Shown here in pieces: positions 1 through 9,400 of a DNA stretch of 64,000 nt (position 1 is the stretch's first letter; every line of letters begins with the position of its first letter). Made by a program: the position numbers and the translations under genes. Source of the DNA: a virus; the IMG/VR virus record IMGVR_UViG_3300023296_000874, positions 95,594 through 159,593 of that record; one strand, 5' to 3'. The notes beneath the pieces were generated by a model. The model searched no databases and had not been told where the DNA came from. It saw only the letters and a list, made by a program, of their open reading frames with translations.

Positions 1-51
1 GTGTAGTTCTGTTGGGAAAACGGCTTCGGGGAGGGTGGGGTCTGTACCCAT
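1..51 (-). CDS. possible N-terminus of a gene running off the left edge
   Basis: An open frame begins at an ATG (complement of 49-51) and runs to the window edge, reading MGTDPTLPEAVFPTELH. A purine-rich GGGAAGG lies immediately before the ATG, which is too close for a good ribosome site, so the start is doubtful. It lies just past the hairpin that follows phoH, where a new transcription unit could begin. A TTGACA hexamer sits on the minus strand at 94-89 but no good -10 box follows. Only 17 codons are visible, so no function can be given. Confidence 0.25.
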   Translation of the reverse strand, partial: MGTDPTLPEAVFPTELH

Positions 52-105
52 TCCTTCCCGGTGATGAGATTCGCTGCCTCTTCTACACTGTCAACTGCGC
101 TGAAA

Positions 106-150
106 CTCAAATGGTACTCCGTGTTGTATATCCAACGGAGTACCATTGAG
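106..150 (-). terminator. long inverted repeat after phoH
   Basis: CTCAAATGGTACTCCG (106-121) pairs with CGGAGTACCATTGAG (136-150), giving 15 pairs with a single bulged A and a 14-nt loop. It lies 6 nt beyond the phoH stop codon on the transcribed strand. On that strand it is followed by TTTGAGTTTC, so the U-tract is weak. The most likely role is transcription termination or 3'-end protection of the late mRNA. Confidence 0.55.
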
Positions 151-155
151 AAAAC

Positions 156-1442
156 TCAGAGCAGTTCTGCCGCCAAAGCCGCCAGAGCACTACGTTCACC
201 CTTGGTGAGCGTCACGTGTCCTGCCATGGCATGTCCCTTGAACCGCTCAATGACGTACGTCAATCCGTTGCTCAGGCTGTCAACGTAGGGATTGTCGATC
301 TGTGCCGGGTCACCCGTGAGCACAATCTTGGTCCCTTCGCCAGCGCGCGTGAGGATCGTCTTCACCTCGTGAGGTGTGAGGTTCTGAGCCTCGTCGATGA
401 TCATGAACTGGTTGGGGATCGAGCGGCCTCGGATGTAGGTCAGAGGCTCTACCTCAACCACCCCGGTGTCAAGCAGGTACTGGTAGTTCTTGCCACCGCG
501 CCCATTGGCGTCCTTCTTGGTGGATCCAACCATCAGCTCAAGGTTGTCGAAGATCGGCTTCATCCAGGGATTCAGCTTCTCTTCGATGGTGCCCGGCAGG
601 TAGCCGAGGTCCTTGCCCATGGGGAAGATGGGCCTACTCACCAGCACCTTGCGGTACTTGTGCGCGTCAGCCGTGAGCGCCATTCCTGCGGCCAGAGCAA
701 GTAGCGTCTTGCCTGTACCAGCGATGCCGCTGATGGTCACGAGGTTGATGTCGGGATTCATCAGGAGGTGGAGAGCGAAGAGCTGCTCCTTGTTGCGCGG
801 GTGAATGCCCCACACACCTTCATCGTTCTTGGGCAGGAGGTGTAGCTCATCATCCTGAAGCTGAGCGAGGCCGCTCTGCTTCCCGTTCTTCACCAGCACA
901 AACTGGTTCTCAACCAACCCCTCAAAGTCGTTGGGAAGGAAACAGTCGCGGAACAGACGGTCGACGGTGGCGGTGTCTACATGCACTTCAGCGAAGCCAG
1001 TGTAGAGGCCATCACTCTCGACGCCTACTCCGGCAGTCTGGTAATCCTCCGAGGTCACGCCAATGGCGTCACCCTTGATCCTCATGTTGGTGTCCCGGCT
1101 CACGAGAATGACGTTGTCGTCGTCCTTGCGGAGGTCCTGGGCTACACGGATGATCTGATTGTCGTTGCTGCTCTCAGCCAATGGGTCGTCAGTGAACGCT
1201 ACGCGCAGGGTGCCGCCTCCTGGGAGGTCGACGCCTTCCCTGAGGGATCCCTGCTCGCGAAGTCCATCGAGGAAACGGGATACATACCTTGCGGCGTACC
1301 CAATCTCACTCATGTCCTTCTTGAAGGTATCGATCTCTTCAATCACCGTCATGGGGATTACAAGATCGTTCTCTTCGAAGCGGCTGAGTGCCGTGTGGTC
1401 GTATAGCAGAACGTTGGTGTCGAGGACGTAGGTTCGCTTCAC
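156..1442 (-). CDS. phoH: PhoH-like ATPase with N-terminal PIN domain
   Basis: The 428-aa protein opens with a PIN-type nuclease fold: YVLDTNVLLYD carries the first acidic residue (D8), and VSRDTN near residue 115 carries a later conserved Asp. The C-terminal half is a PhoH P-loop ATPase with Walker A GIAGTGKT at 239-246 and an IIDEAQ Walker B. PIN-PhoH fusions act as RNA-directed ATPase/nucleases in bacteria; phoH is a common gene of large phages, especially marine ones, but its role in infection is not settled. The start is GTG, chosen because AGGAG lies 7 nt upstream. It is the last clear gene of the minus-strand series and is followed by a strong hairpin. Confidence 0.93.
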   Translation of the reverse strand: MKRTYVLDTNVLLYDHTALSRFEENDLVIPMTVIEEIDTFKKDMSEIGYAARYVSRFLDGLREQGSLREGVDLPGGGTLRVAFTDDPLAESSNDNQIIRVAQDLRKDDDNVILVSRDTNMRIKGDAIGVTSEDYQTAGVGVESDGLYTGFAEVHVDTATVDRLFRDCFLPNDFEGLVENQFVLVKNGKQSGLAQLQDDELHLLPKNDEGVWGIHPRNKEQLFALHLLMNPDINLVTISGIAGTGKTLLALAAGMALTADAHKYRKVLVSRPIFPMGKDLGYLPGTIEEKLNPWMKPIFDNLELMVGSTKKDANGRGGKNYQYLLDTGVVEVEPLTYIRGRSIPNQFMIIDEAQNLTPHEVKTILTRAGEGTKIVLTGDPAQIDNPYVDSLSNGLTYVIERFKGHAMAGHVTLTKGERSALAALAAELL

Positions 1443-1542
1443 TCCAAACTCCTGGTTCAGTGGTCTACGCTCTTGTGTCTAATCGCGCGCACCTATGGCG
1501 CACGAGTACCTTACAACTCGTTTGTCTCCTTGAGGGTCTGTA

Positions 1543-2181
1543 TTAGAACGCGAAGTACCAGCCGAGGGACGGTGTGAACACCGGGGGCGTGATCTCTGCC
1601 TCTCCCAACTTGAACGGCCAAGTCCACCTCGCATCGATTTCGATACCGCTGTTACGGAAGACGTCAAAGCCCACACCAGCTCCGAAGCTGCGTGCGCCGA
1701 CGTACGCATTGACATTGAACTTGCGGAAGTAGAGGAAGTCCAGCGATACGCCCAGGTCAAACAGACGCATCGGGTCTTCTACAATGTGAGGACTCTCAAG
1801 AACCAGCCAACTGAGCTGAAGCTTGGGTCGCGCGCGGAAGCCTCCCTGGGGCGGCTCCTTCCTCCGCACATCTACATCAACACCAAGCTCAAGCTCTGCG
1901 CTGAGCGTGCCCCAAGTCAACAGGCCCGGAATGAGCTGCGCGCCCGTGCCGTTGCTGTACACTCGGTAGCGTTCATCCGTAGTGATCACTACGGGCTCGC
2001 TGAATGTGATTGTTGGGGTGCCTTCCTCAATGACGGCAAACTCCTCGAGCTTGTCATGCACGTCGGCGTACTGCTCATCCGTGAGGCACACGTAGCCTTC
2101 GGGGCAATCCACCGGGAGCGGCTCTTGCGCCAAAGCAGGCACAGAGAGGAGGGTCAGTAGAGCAACAAGCAGTAGTCTCAT
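1543..2181 (-). CDS. exported protein with outer-membrane-barrel-like C-terminus
   Basis: A clear Sec signal peptide occupies residues 1-19, ending PALA before QE, without a lipobox cysteine. Two cysteines follow (VDCPEGYVC), then a short helix, then alternating beta-strand sequence such as FDLGVSLDFLYF and AYVGARSFGAGVGF. The chain ends GWYFAF; a terminal Phe in an amphipathic strand is the usual signature of Gram-negative outer-membrane barrels. No family is recognised. Its position near the endolysin and membrane proteins would suit a spanin-like or envelope-modifying role, but that is inference. No convincing ribosome site is visible before the ATG. Confidence 0.8.
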   Translation of the reverse strand: MRLLLVALLTLLSVPALAQEPLPVDCPEGYVCLTDEQYADVHDKLEEFAVIEEGTPTITFSEPVVITTDERYRVYSNGTGAQLIPGLLTWGTLSAELELGVDVDVRRKEPPQGGFRARPKLQLSWLVLESPHIVEDPMRLFDLGVSLDFLYFRKFNVNAYVGARSFGAGVGFDVFRNSGIEIDARWTWPFKLGEAEITPPVFTPSLGWYFAF

Positions 2182-2230
2182 GTGGTACAGCTTACCGTCG
2201 TAGATGGCGATTGGGAAGTTTCTCGAGGGA

Positions 2231-2788
2231 TCAAGCCCTCGGAGTAGGCAGTCCGTTCAGTAGGTCCCGCGCTGAGTGCTTGGACTCACTATTGGTCTTC
2301 ACCACGTACACCTGCGGGCGTACCTCAATCACACTCTCAACATCCGTGTCCTGAATTCCCGTGGGGAGCTGCACTTCGTGGTCCTTCCCCTCAGCGGTGG
2401 TCACTGTGATGGTTCCCTTGTCACGGAAGGGGTTGGTGGGCGTGGTCCACTCGCGTGTTTCCCACTGCGTCCACCCGTTGTCGTCTGCTTCACCGACAGG
2501 GATCTCGCTGCCATCCTCACGAACGCGCTTGTCGGAGACGGTGTTGGCAGCCGCTACCACACTCTCGGAGCCTTTGGGACGTCCGAACAGGTACTTGAGG
2601 ATGCCGCCGATGTTGATGTCGATACCCGACTTGAGCAGCATGAAGCCGCCTACAACCACGAAGATCGCAAGCACCAACGCTACGGGGTAACGAACCAGCC
2701 AGGTCAGAACGGTCTTGAAACCGTTGAGGAGGTTCTGGAAGAAGAGCTTGGTGATGTCACCAAAGGTCGGCTCAGTAGTCTCGGGCAT
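2231..2788 (-). CDS. single-pass membrane protein
   Basis: The protein starts MPETTEP, with AGGGGGC just upstream; a longer frame to 2863 would overlap the previous gene and has no ribosome site. An amphipathic N-terminus (residues 8-25) leads into one strong transmembrane segment (about 28-50, VALVLAIFVVVGGFMLL). The rest is hydrophilic and contains a WTQWETREWTTP patch. The size and single anchor would allow a holin- or antiholin-like role next to the endolysin, but no family match is evident and it could equally be a virion or inner-membrane protein. Confidence 0.75.
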   Translation of the reverse strand: MPETTEPTFGDITKLFFQNLLNGFKTVLTWLVRYPVALVLAIFVVVGGFMLLKSGIDINIGGILKYLFGRPKGSESVVAAANTVSDKRVREDGSEIPVGEADDNGWTQWETREWTTPTNPFRDKGTITVTTAEGKDHEVQLPTGIQDTDVESVIEVRPQVYVVKTNSESKHSARDLLNGLPTPRA

Positions 2789-2796
2789 CTTGCCCC

Positions 2797-4836
2797 CTAT
2801 CGGCGTCGGATGTCTGTTGGCATGTCTCGCTTGTTGCCACGAGTGTAGATGTCGGTCAGCCACTTCTTCTGTCGGTCGCTGAGGTCGTCCCAGTTCTTCA
2901 CACGGCGGCGCTTCACAAGGCTGTTGATGAACCCTGCCTCGCTACCCGCCCGCATCGTCTGCGTGCAGGAGGTGAAGAACTCATCGAGTGTCATGCGTCC
3001 GTTGGTGGGCGTCTTCGTGAAGCTGCCAGGCGCGGCTACGGGAGCGGCGCTCGAAGCAGAGGCGGGAGCAGTCGGTACCACACTACGGGAGCTGATGCCT
3101 CGGAGCCAACGGAGCTGTCCGGGGCTGAGGTCCTTGATCCTCTTGTACCGGCGCTGCATGTCCTCTACGAACTGTACCTCGCGCTGGGCGCTTGGGTCCT
3201 TCAGGCGGTCAGCTTCCGCAACCAGGTCCTTGTACTCCTGAAGGTCGCGGATATCCTGCTGCTCGGCTGCGGCTGCACGCTTGGCTTCCAGCTTGGCAGC
3301 GTCGTCGTCTGCCTTGGTCTGCTGCTGCTGTGCCGCGCGGGCGTCTGCAATGGCGTCACGGAAGGCGTCTGAGCTACCCATGAGGCGGTTCAGAAGGTCA
3401 CCGTTCCGTACCAATGCTTCGGCGGGGACGCTGCATCGCTGGTAGGTGGCGGAGAGGCCGAGGCGCGTGAGGTCGGAGAGCTTGATGTCACCCGCGTCGA
3501 TGGTGCTGAACACAGCGGCCTTCAAATCCACCGAGGAGATCGTGGTCACCTTGCGGATGGGGTGGTCGGGTGGAACTGAGCTGCTCCACGAGCTCGCGGG
3601 GCGGTAATCCCAGCTTGAGCACTTGAGCATGTTGTAGAGCTGAGCGTGTCCGGGGTTTCGGCTGATCCAGTCTCCATAGGTCCACTGCCGGATGAACACG
3701 TTGGCGTCAGTGCTTGGCGCGGTCAGGTTGTGCCTGCGGCCTCCACTGTTGGTGAGCATGGCGTCGATGTTGGTCAGCCGTGCCTCGTAGTCGCTGTACT
3801 GCTCATCTACGATGTGGATCGTTGCTTCCTTCCACTCGTCGATGTACCCCTTGAGGCGGGTACGGTTTCCCACTTCCTTCTTCATGGTGGCGAAGTGGGA
3901 GATCACATCCCCTTCCACGTCGCTTTGCTTGTCCTCAAGGTCATCAATCTGGCCCTGAATGAAGTTGCGGTACTCACGGAGGATGAGGTCGTATGCCTGC
4001 GTAGGCGTGCCGTACTGCAAGAGCAGTCGGAGCTGCGTCTCGTACTCAACGAAGAGCTGAAGCTTCTTCTCGTCGCTCACCTTCACCCGGTCGATCTTCT
4101 GCTTCCTACGAATCTTGTCGGGGATTTCCTTCACCAACGTAGTCCTGTAGGTGTCTTCCATCACGCGGCGCATGACGCTCACGTTCCGTACCCACTTGGC
4201 GAAGGAGTCAGAGAGCTGGAACCCCGCCACGCGGCGGAAGGTAGCGAGCTTCGCCTGGAACTCGCCAATGTCGAATCCGTTGGGGAGGTCAGCCTGAAGG
4301 GTCTTCAGCGAGGCGAAGATGGCGTCCTGTCGGTCCCACACGTCAAGGGTGGTGGCATCAACGGCATCGAAGCGCCTGTCCTGCAACCGGGCACGCAACC
4401 TGTTGAGGTAGATGTTCAGTTCCTGCTTGGTGAACCCGCTGAGGACCACGTAGGTCAGGATGCAAGAGGAGCCCAGAACCATCGTGTGATGGTTGAGCTT
4501 GTTCTCGATCTGGAAGTGGTAGACGATCGGGTTGTGTCCACAGAGCTCGCACTTGCCGTTGCTCTCTGCCCACTGCTTCTTCAGCGCCCACTCCATCTTC
4601 GCATCGTCGTAGGAGTCAGCGTTGGAAACGGCAATCAGGCTGCGCTTCTGCTTCTCTTCAAAGCCTGAGCCTGATGCACCATCGAGGGCAGCGGAGAGGT
4701 CGTCAACGGCGCTCTCAAGTTCTGCGACCGTGTCGAGGTCGCTGTCGTTACGGAAAGACATTCCCTTCTTAGACCCAGGCTGAGCCGGGTCCGTGCGAAA
4801 GAAAAGCATCTCATCACGAGCAAATCGAAGAGCCAT
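2797..4836 (-). CDS. zinc-finger protein with two C-terminal LSxxQxxWL repeats, unknown function
   Basis: This 679-aa protein has a probable zinc site, CELCGH (C96, C99, H101) with a distal Cys in VLGSSCI (C125). Charged, helical sequence follows, including an Ala/Gln/Lys-rich coiled coil around residues 500-560. Two related motifs end the chain: YKRIKDLSPGQLRWLRGI and RVKNWDDLSDRQKKWLTDI. The CxxCG...GSxCI zinc motif and LSxxQxxxLxxI motifs recur in phage proteins thought to bind nucleic acid; that link is from memory of the families. The gene has its own upstream promoter motif at 4879. It is unusual to find such a protein among lysis and tail genes. Confidence 0.85.
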   Translation of the reverse strand: MALRFARDEMLFFRTDPAQPGSKKGMSFRNDSDLDTVAELESAVDDLSAALDGASGSGFEEKQKRSLIAVSNADSYDDAKMEWALKKQWAESNGKCELCGHNPIVYHFQIENKLNHHTMVLGSSCILTYVVLSGFTKQELNIYLNRLRARLQDRRFDAVDATTLDVWDRQDAIFASLKTLQADLPNGFDIGEFQAKLATFRRVAGFQLSDSFAKWVRNVSVMRRVMEDTYRTTLVKEIPDKIRRKQKIDRVKVSDEKKLQLFVEYETQLRLLLQYGTPTQAYDLILREYRNFIQGQIDDLEDKQSDVEGDVISHFATMKKEVGNRTRLKGYIDEWKEATIHIVDEQYSDYEARLTNIDAMLTNSGGRRHNLTAPSTDANVFIRQWTYGDWISRNPGHAQLYNMLKCSSWDYRPASSWSSSVPPDHPIRKVTTISSVDLKAAVFSTIDAGDIKLSDLTRLGLSATYQRCSVPAEALVRNGDLLNRLMGSSDAFRDAIADARAAQQQQTKADDDAAKLEAKRAAAAEQQDIRDLQEYKDLVAEADRLKDPSAQREVQFVEDMQRRYKRIKDLSPGQLRWLRGISSRSVVPTAPASASSAAPVAAPGSFTKTPTNGRMTLDEFFTSCTQTMRAGSEAGFINSLVKRRRVKNWDDLSDRQKKWLTDIYTRGNKRDMPTDIRRR

Positions 4837-4878
4837 AGTGCCAGACCTCTGCGGGGGAAGGTTCTACCCCTCCCCCGC

Positions 4879-4895
4879 CACAAAACGATTATGAA
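4879..4895 (-). promoter_or_regulatory. putative late promoter, copy 1
   Basis: Plus-strand CACAAAACGATTATGAA is a diverged copy of the window's six-copy motif (best form TACAAATGGAATATGAC). Read on the minus strand it gives TTCATAATCGTTTTGTG, 43 nt before the start codon at 4836. It is the weakest match apart from copy 4. Confidence 0.5.
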
Positions 4896-4901
4896 CCGAC
4901 G

Positions 4902-5654
4902 CTACGGAGTATCGCCCCAAGGAGGAGCATCACCAACGGTAGGCTGCGTCTCTCCAATCACCATGCCGGGATCGGTACGCTCGTCTACGGGCTCCATGGC
5001 GTCGTCTGGCAAGTCGAACGGTACGTCCCGCCCCGGTGCCCCACCACCGCCACTAAAGCCGCCTCCGTAGCCACCACCGCCGCCTCCACCACCTGGGAGG
5101 CTAAAGCCCCCAGCGTTCTTGCTGCTCCAGGAATCAATGAACGCCTTCATGGGCTCAGTGAACTTGGTTCCGAGGTTGTAAGCCAGCAGTCCAAGGTTGG
5201 TCAGGAACAGCATGGATAGCACGCCAAGGTACAGCGTAGCAAGCGGGCTGTTCACGTCCTGAGAGGTACGCAGCGAAACCATCGCCATCACACACATCGT
5301 GAGGAACGTCACCATCGTGAGCCAGAAGCTCACACGTCCAAGGCTGACCTTCCACCTGCCGTCCTTGCTCTTCTCATAGAACAGAGGGGCAATGCGGTCA
5401 AACCTCTTTCGAGGACGGTGTTCAGCACCCGCACCGGGTCCGTCGATGTCGTTGTGGTCGTCGAAATGGAGCGGTGACTCTCGACGCGCGGTGATGACCG
5501 GGGCGCGAGAAGTTGTCGCTCGGGGAGCTGACAACTGTTGACGTGTCTTCTTCACCGCGAAGACCACGGCGAGTACTACAAGAAGGATGAGTGCGGAAAC
5601 CAGGCCGGTTCCAAGCCAGGGCACACCGAACAGATCCCAGTGGATAAAGTCCAT
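4902..5654 (-). CDS. three-pass membrane protein with Gly-rich tail
   Basis: Hydrophobic segments at about residues 13-34 (GLVSALILLVVLAVVFAV), 110-128 (FWLTMVTFLTMCVMAM) and 138-160 (TLYLGVLSMLFLTNLGLLAY) are separated by a basic linker. The C-terminal tail contains a glycine run (GGGGGGGGYGGGFSGGGG) and ends acidic and Pro-rich. The gene lies directly downstream of the endolysin, so a holin role is possible. The length (250 aa) and the low-complexity tail are atypical for a holin, so the name is left open. The ribosome site before the ATG is weak (AGGT). Confidence 0.8.
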   Translation of the reverse strand: MDFIHWDLFGVPWLGTGLVSALILLVVLAVVFAVKKTRQQLSAPRATTSRAPVITARRESPLHFDDHNDIDGPGAGAEHRPRKRFDRIAPLFYEKSKDGRWKVSLGRVSFWLTMVTFLTMCVMAMVSLRTSQDVNSPLATLYLGVLSMLFLTNLGLLAYNLGTKFTEPMKAFIDSWSSKNAGGFSLPGGGGGGGGYGGGFSGGGGAPGRDVPFDLPDDAMEPVDERTDPGMVIGETQPTVGDAPPWGDTP

Positions 5655-5691
5655 GAGATTTACCTACAGAATAGGGTTGTCGTGTTGGTGT

Positions 5692-6426
5692 CTATGTGTT
5701 TGGGACGGACGCGCCGTTTGCCTTCAAGAAGGATACAAGCCAACTGTCGATCATCTCCAGTGCATCCGGGTCACGGGTAGCAGATACCCATCCGTTTGCC
5801 TGCTTGATCTGCGTGATGGCTGCCTTGGTGTTCCTACCGACAATGCCGTCGATAGTACCGATGTCAATTCCGTAGGCGAGGATCTGGCCCTGCACCCACG
5901 CGGCCTCATCGTCCTTCACTTCTCGAATGTCAACGCCGATGTCCAGGATGGCTGCACGTACCGCCATCTTGTAGCCTTCAAGGCGTCGGACGTTCTGGAA
6001 CTCCCCACGACACTCGAAGTGCCAGGCCTCGCTCTTGCGGGAGTTGGGCTCAGAGATGATCGGCACCACGTTGTAGCGTGCGGCGATACCCCAGAACACC
6101 TCAAGGAAGTTGTCACCCAAGGGTCGGAGTGCCCCAAGGTCAACGTCCATTGCTCGGCCAGCCTCATGGAAACTTGATCCGGGCGGTGGAGAGTAGCTCC
6201 TCTTTCGGCCCGTCTTGTAGTCCATGTGAGCCTTGAGCTGCATGTCGTAGGATCGGAACAGGTCCGAGAGCCTCAACTTGCCGCCCGCCACCCTCACATC
6301 ATCTTCGATGTTTCGAATGGAGCTGATGAAGTCAGGGGTGCAGAGGGCCATCCGCTTCGGGAGCGCAACGAAGTTGCCCTTCACCTTGTAGATGGATTCA
6401 ATGCTGATCGGAATGAGTTCAGTCAC
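5692..6426 (-). CDS. endolysin: M15-type peptidase with C-terminal peptidoglycan-binding domain
   Basis: The catalytic domain has the M15 (VanY / L-Ala-D-Glu or D,D-peptidase) zinc signature: H87 and D94 in SFHEAGRAMDVD, and H136 in EAWHFEC. Residues about 160-215 (GIDIGTIDGIVGRNTKAAITQIKQ) match a PG_binding_1 fold, here C-terminal. The protein should cleave peptide cross-links or stems of host peptidoglycan at lysis. No signal peptide is present, so a holin-type release step is expected. The start is GTG, preceded by AGGAG at suitable spacing. A second M15-like domain lies in the tail protein at 31429-32817. Confidence 0.9.
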   Translation of the reverse strand: MTELIPISIESIYKVKGNFVALPKRMALCTPDFISSIRNIEDDVRVAGGKLRLSDLFRSYDMQLKAHMDYKTGRKRSYSPPPGSSFHEAGRAMDVDLGALRPLGDNFLEVFWGIAARYNVVPIISEPNSRKSEAWHFECRGEFQNVRRLEGYKMAVRAAILDIGVDIREVKDDEAAWVQGQILAYGIDIGTIDGIVGRNTKAAITQIKQANGWVSATRDPDALEMIDSWLVSFLKANGASVPNT

Positions 6427-6436
6427 TTAGCGTCTC

Positions 6437-9400
6437 CTACACCTTGGTTGCGTAGAGCCTGTCGACGTAACAGCTCACGGCAGTATTGGCTGCCGAGCCC
6501 GTGTTGTCGATAACAAAGCGCCCTACAACATCTCCTGAGGTGATGGTAGTACCGGAAAAGGTGCCAGTGCCCACTGTAGTCAGGTCCCAGCTCACGGAAG
6601 TTGTACCTCCCGCAGATACCAGGATTCCAACGCGGTGCCACTCAGTATCCAGCACCGTCGTGGTGAGGATGGTCACATCACCCGTGCCAGTCAGCTCGTT
6701 GTGGACGGTGATGGTGTAGAAGCTCGTCGCAGGGTTGAACGTTACGCTGATCAGGTCGTTGTAGGTGCTTCCCTGCCTGCTCTGGTACTTGAGGTCAAAG
6801 GTGTTTCCGGTCGGGATTGTGGAGCTGAGCAGCTTGAAGCTGAACTGCAGGTTCACAAGATCCGTACCGAACTCGCCCGCCGAAGAGCTGATCTCTCGGA
6901 ACGCGGTGTCTGTACCAACCCGTCCGGTTCCCGTGAACAACCCGCTGCGATCCCCAATGAAGGATTCTGCGTCAGATACCCTGAAGGCTCGTGGGTGGTT
7001 CGTGCTCCAGCCTTCGGATGCGCTCAGGGCTTGTACGGGGAACTTGCCCACCGGGTATGACATGAAGTTGTCAAGGAAGCTCACTTCAAAGACGCCGGGC
7101 TGCGTGGTGCCTACTGAGAAGGCGTCTTCGAGGATGGATACCTTACCGTCACCTGCTCGGGCCATGAGGTCAAAGGCCCCAAGAGATCCGATGTTGCGGA
7201 ACACCACCTGGGTGTCAGTGTAGTCCACAATCCACTGGTCAAGCTGGATCCAGTCAGCGGTGGCTCCAGCCGCGCGGGATCGGATGAAGTACTCGACGCC
7301 GTTGCCCTTGTCCGCTGCCTTAACGGGAGCGAGGTTGACGCCCGAAACGGTCATGGCGTCCCCTACAGACATGACGCGTGGGTACACCTCGTAGAGGTTG
7401 GGCATCCCAACCCGCGCCGTAGCAGATGGCACCACCACCTGAGTATCGTCTTCCATGAAGGGTACGAGGAGGGGCTGGTGGGTCAGGGGCCGTCCGATGC
7501 AGCGGTACCGGTCGATAGCAGAGGCTCCCTCACCCACACCTGCGGAGCTGATGTGGGCTACCGCGCGCTGTTCCCGGTAGAGGTTCTGTACGTTGAACAC
7601 TGGGTTCACAACTGAGGTGAGAATCACCATCTGGAGCTCGCCTCCACGTCCCTTGAGTACCTTCGGGTTGGTGGTGACGTGCTCAGGCAGTGCAAAGTTC
7701 GAGGGCGCTTCTTCCTTGAAGTTCCTCACCAACATCGCGGTGCAGTAGAGCCCACGGAACCCCACCTTGATGTCCCTGTTGCCAGTTTCCAAAGAGCCTC
7801 CGGAGAAGTCTCCGGCCTGGTTGTACCCGGCACCTCCTCGAGTCACTCGGAACTGAGTCAGAGTGCTGGTGGAGATGTTGCCCTGGCTGAGGGTGATCAT
7901 AGAACCCGCACCCAAAGCGTCGGAGGCGCGGGTGCTGTCCTGAATCTCACTACTGGGGTTGCTGCCTTGCCCACCGATGAAGAAGAAGCTGCCTCCTCCG
8001 GAGCCGGATTCGAGATCCTCACCTACGAAGTCGGCATCGCGGTAGCGTGCGCCAAGGGGGAGTCGGGTGATGAATCCAGCCCGGTCAGGGGATACGTCAC
8101 TCAGGGGGAGGGTCTCATGCCGAGGTGCGTCTGCCGGGATGCTGTTCCCGATGTTCCTCTGGTCATAGTACCGCCCGCCCGCAAGCCCACTGAACCGTGC
8201 GGTGCCCAGGGAGGTGAAGAACTCAGCGGTGGCGAGTACCTCGTAGTGGAAGGGCGTCCCCAGATCGTAGCCGGTCAGTGCGGTGTCCAGGTCCGTGAGA
8301 TCGGTGGGGCTCACGAGGCCGCGATTGTTGAACGGCTCGGGTGTCGTGGAGCCAAAGGGCTCGTACCTGTCGTAGATGCTTCCCTGGTATGGGACGCGGG
8401 TGTAGGTGATCTGAGCAATGGCGCTTGCGGGCAGTGCCTGTGGCACCACAACACTCAACGTCACAGTCTCATCCACTCCAGTCACCTGTTCGTGTGCGGC
8501 AAGGATGCCGTTCGAGGTGATGAACCCTTCTCGGAAGCCAAACAGGTTCGCTACCACCACGTACTCGGTCGCTGCCGCGTATCCAGTGATTGCGCCGGGG
8601 AGGATCGTGAAGGTCACGTCCAGGTTGGTCCCGGTGCGTCCAATCCAGATGTTCGGGTCGATGTTCGAGGTCTCAATGCTGGCATTGAGGAGGTTGGTAC
8701 CCGCGATGCTGTTGGTGTCAAAGTCACTCGCCTCGAAGATGCCAATCACCCGTCCCAGTCCGATGTACTGAGGAAGCTCGATGCCTCCTGTGACGGTGTT
8801 CACCTTGCAGCCAATCTTGTCCGGGGTGCCGGAGTCAAGGGCCTCGTAGGCGATGCTGTCTTCCCTGGCGAGTACGCTGTTCCCTACGAAGGTGTCGTCG
8901 TCGAAGTCGGAGCGCCCAAGTAGGTTGAGCACCACTTCCGAGGAGGCATCTGATTCGTCAATGGCCCAAACGTGCAGGCCCGTGTGGAACACGCCAGTAG
9001 AGGCAGCCACAATGGGGATCGCATGGGAGCCAAGACTCGGGAGGTACGCCTTGGGTACCTCGAGGCAGTACCGTGTGTCAAACAGGCTGTAGAAGGCGTG
9101 TGTCGGGGAGAAGGTAGCGTTCTCTCGGGGTACAAGAGCTACGTTCACCCTCTGGAAGGGCTGTACTACGGCGGTCTTGGAGCTCTCGTCGAAGTATGCC
9201 TCTGCCTCAACCCAGGCAGCGCTGGATGCGGCGGGGTTGGCGAAGTCGGGGCTCTCAGCCAAGCTGCGCACGTCGAGGTAGTTGATACCTGAGGTGCTCG
9301 CCAACCGTGTCAGCACGGAGCTGGTGGGGTTGGTGTAGTTGATCTGATGCACCTTGCGCGGGATCACGGAGAGGCCCTGTCCGGCTGGGTAGTGCATCAA

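Noticed and set aside
72-94. Sigma-70 promoter with TTGACA at 94-89 (minus strand)
   Set aside because: At 17-nt spacing the -10 position reads AATCTC, a poor match, so this is noted only as weak context for the partial gene at the left edge.
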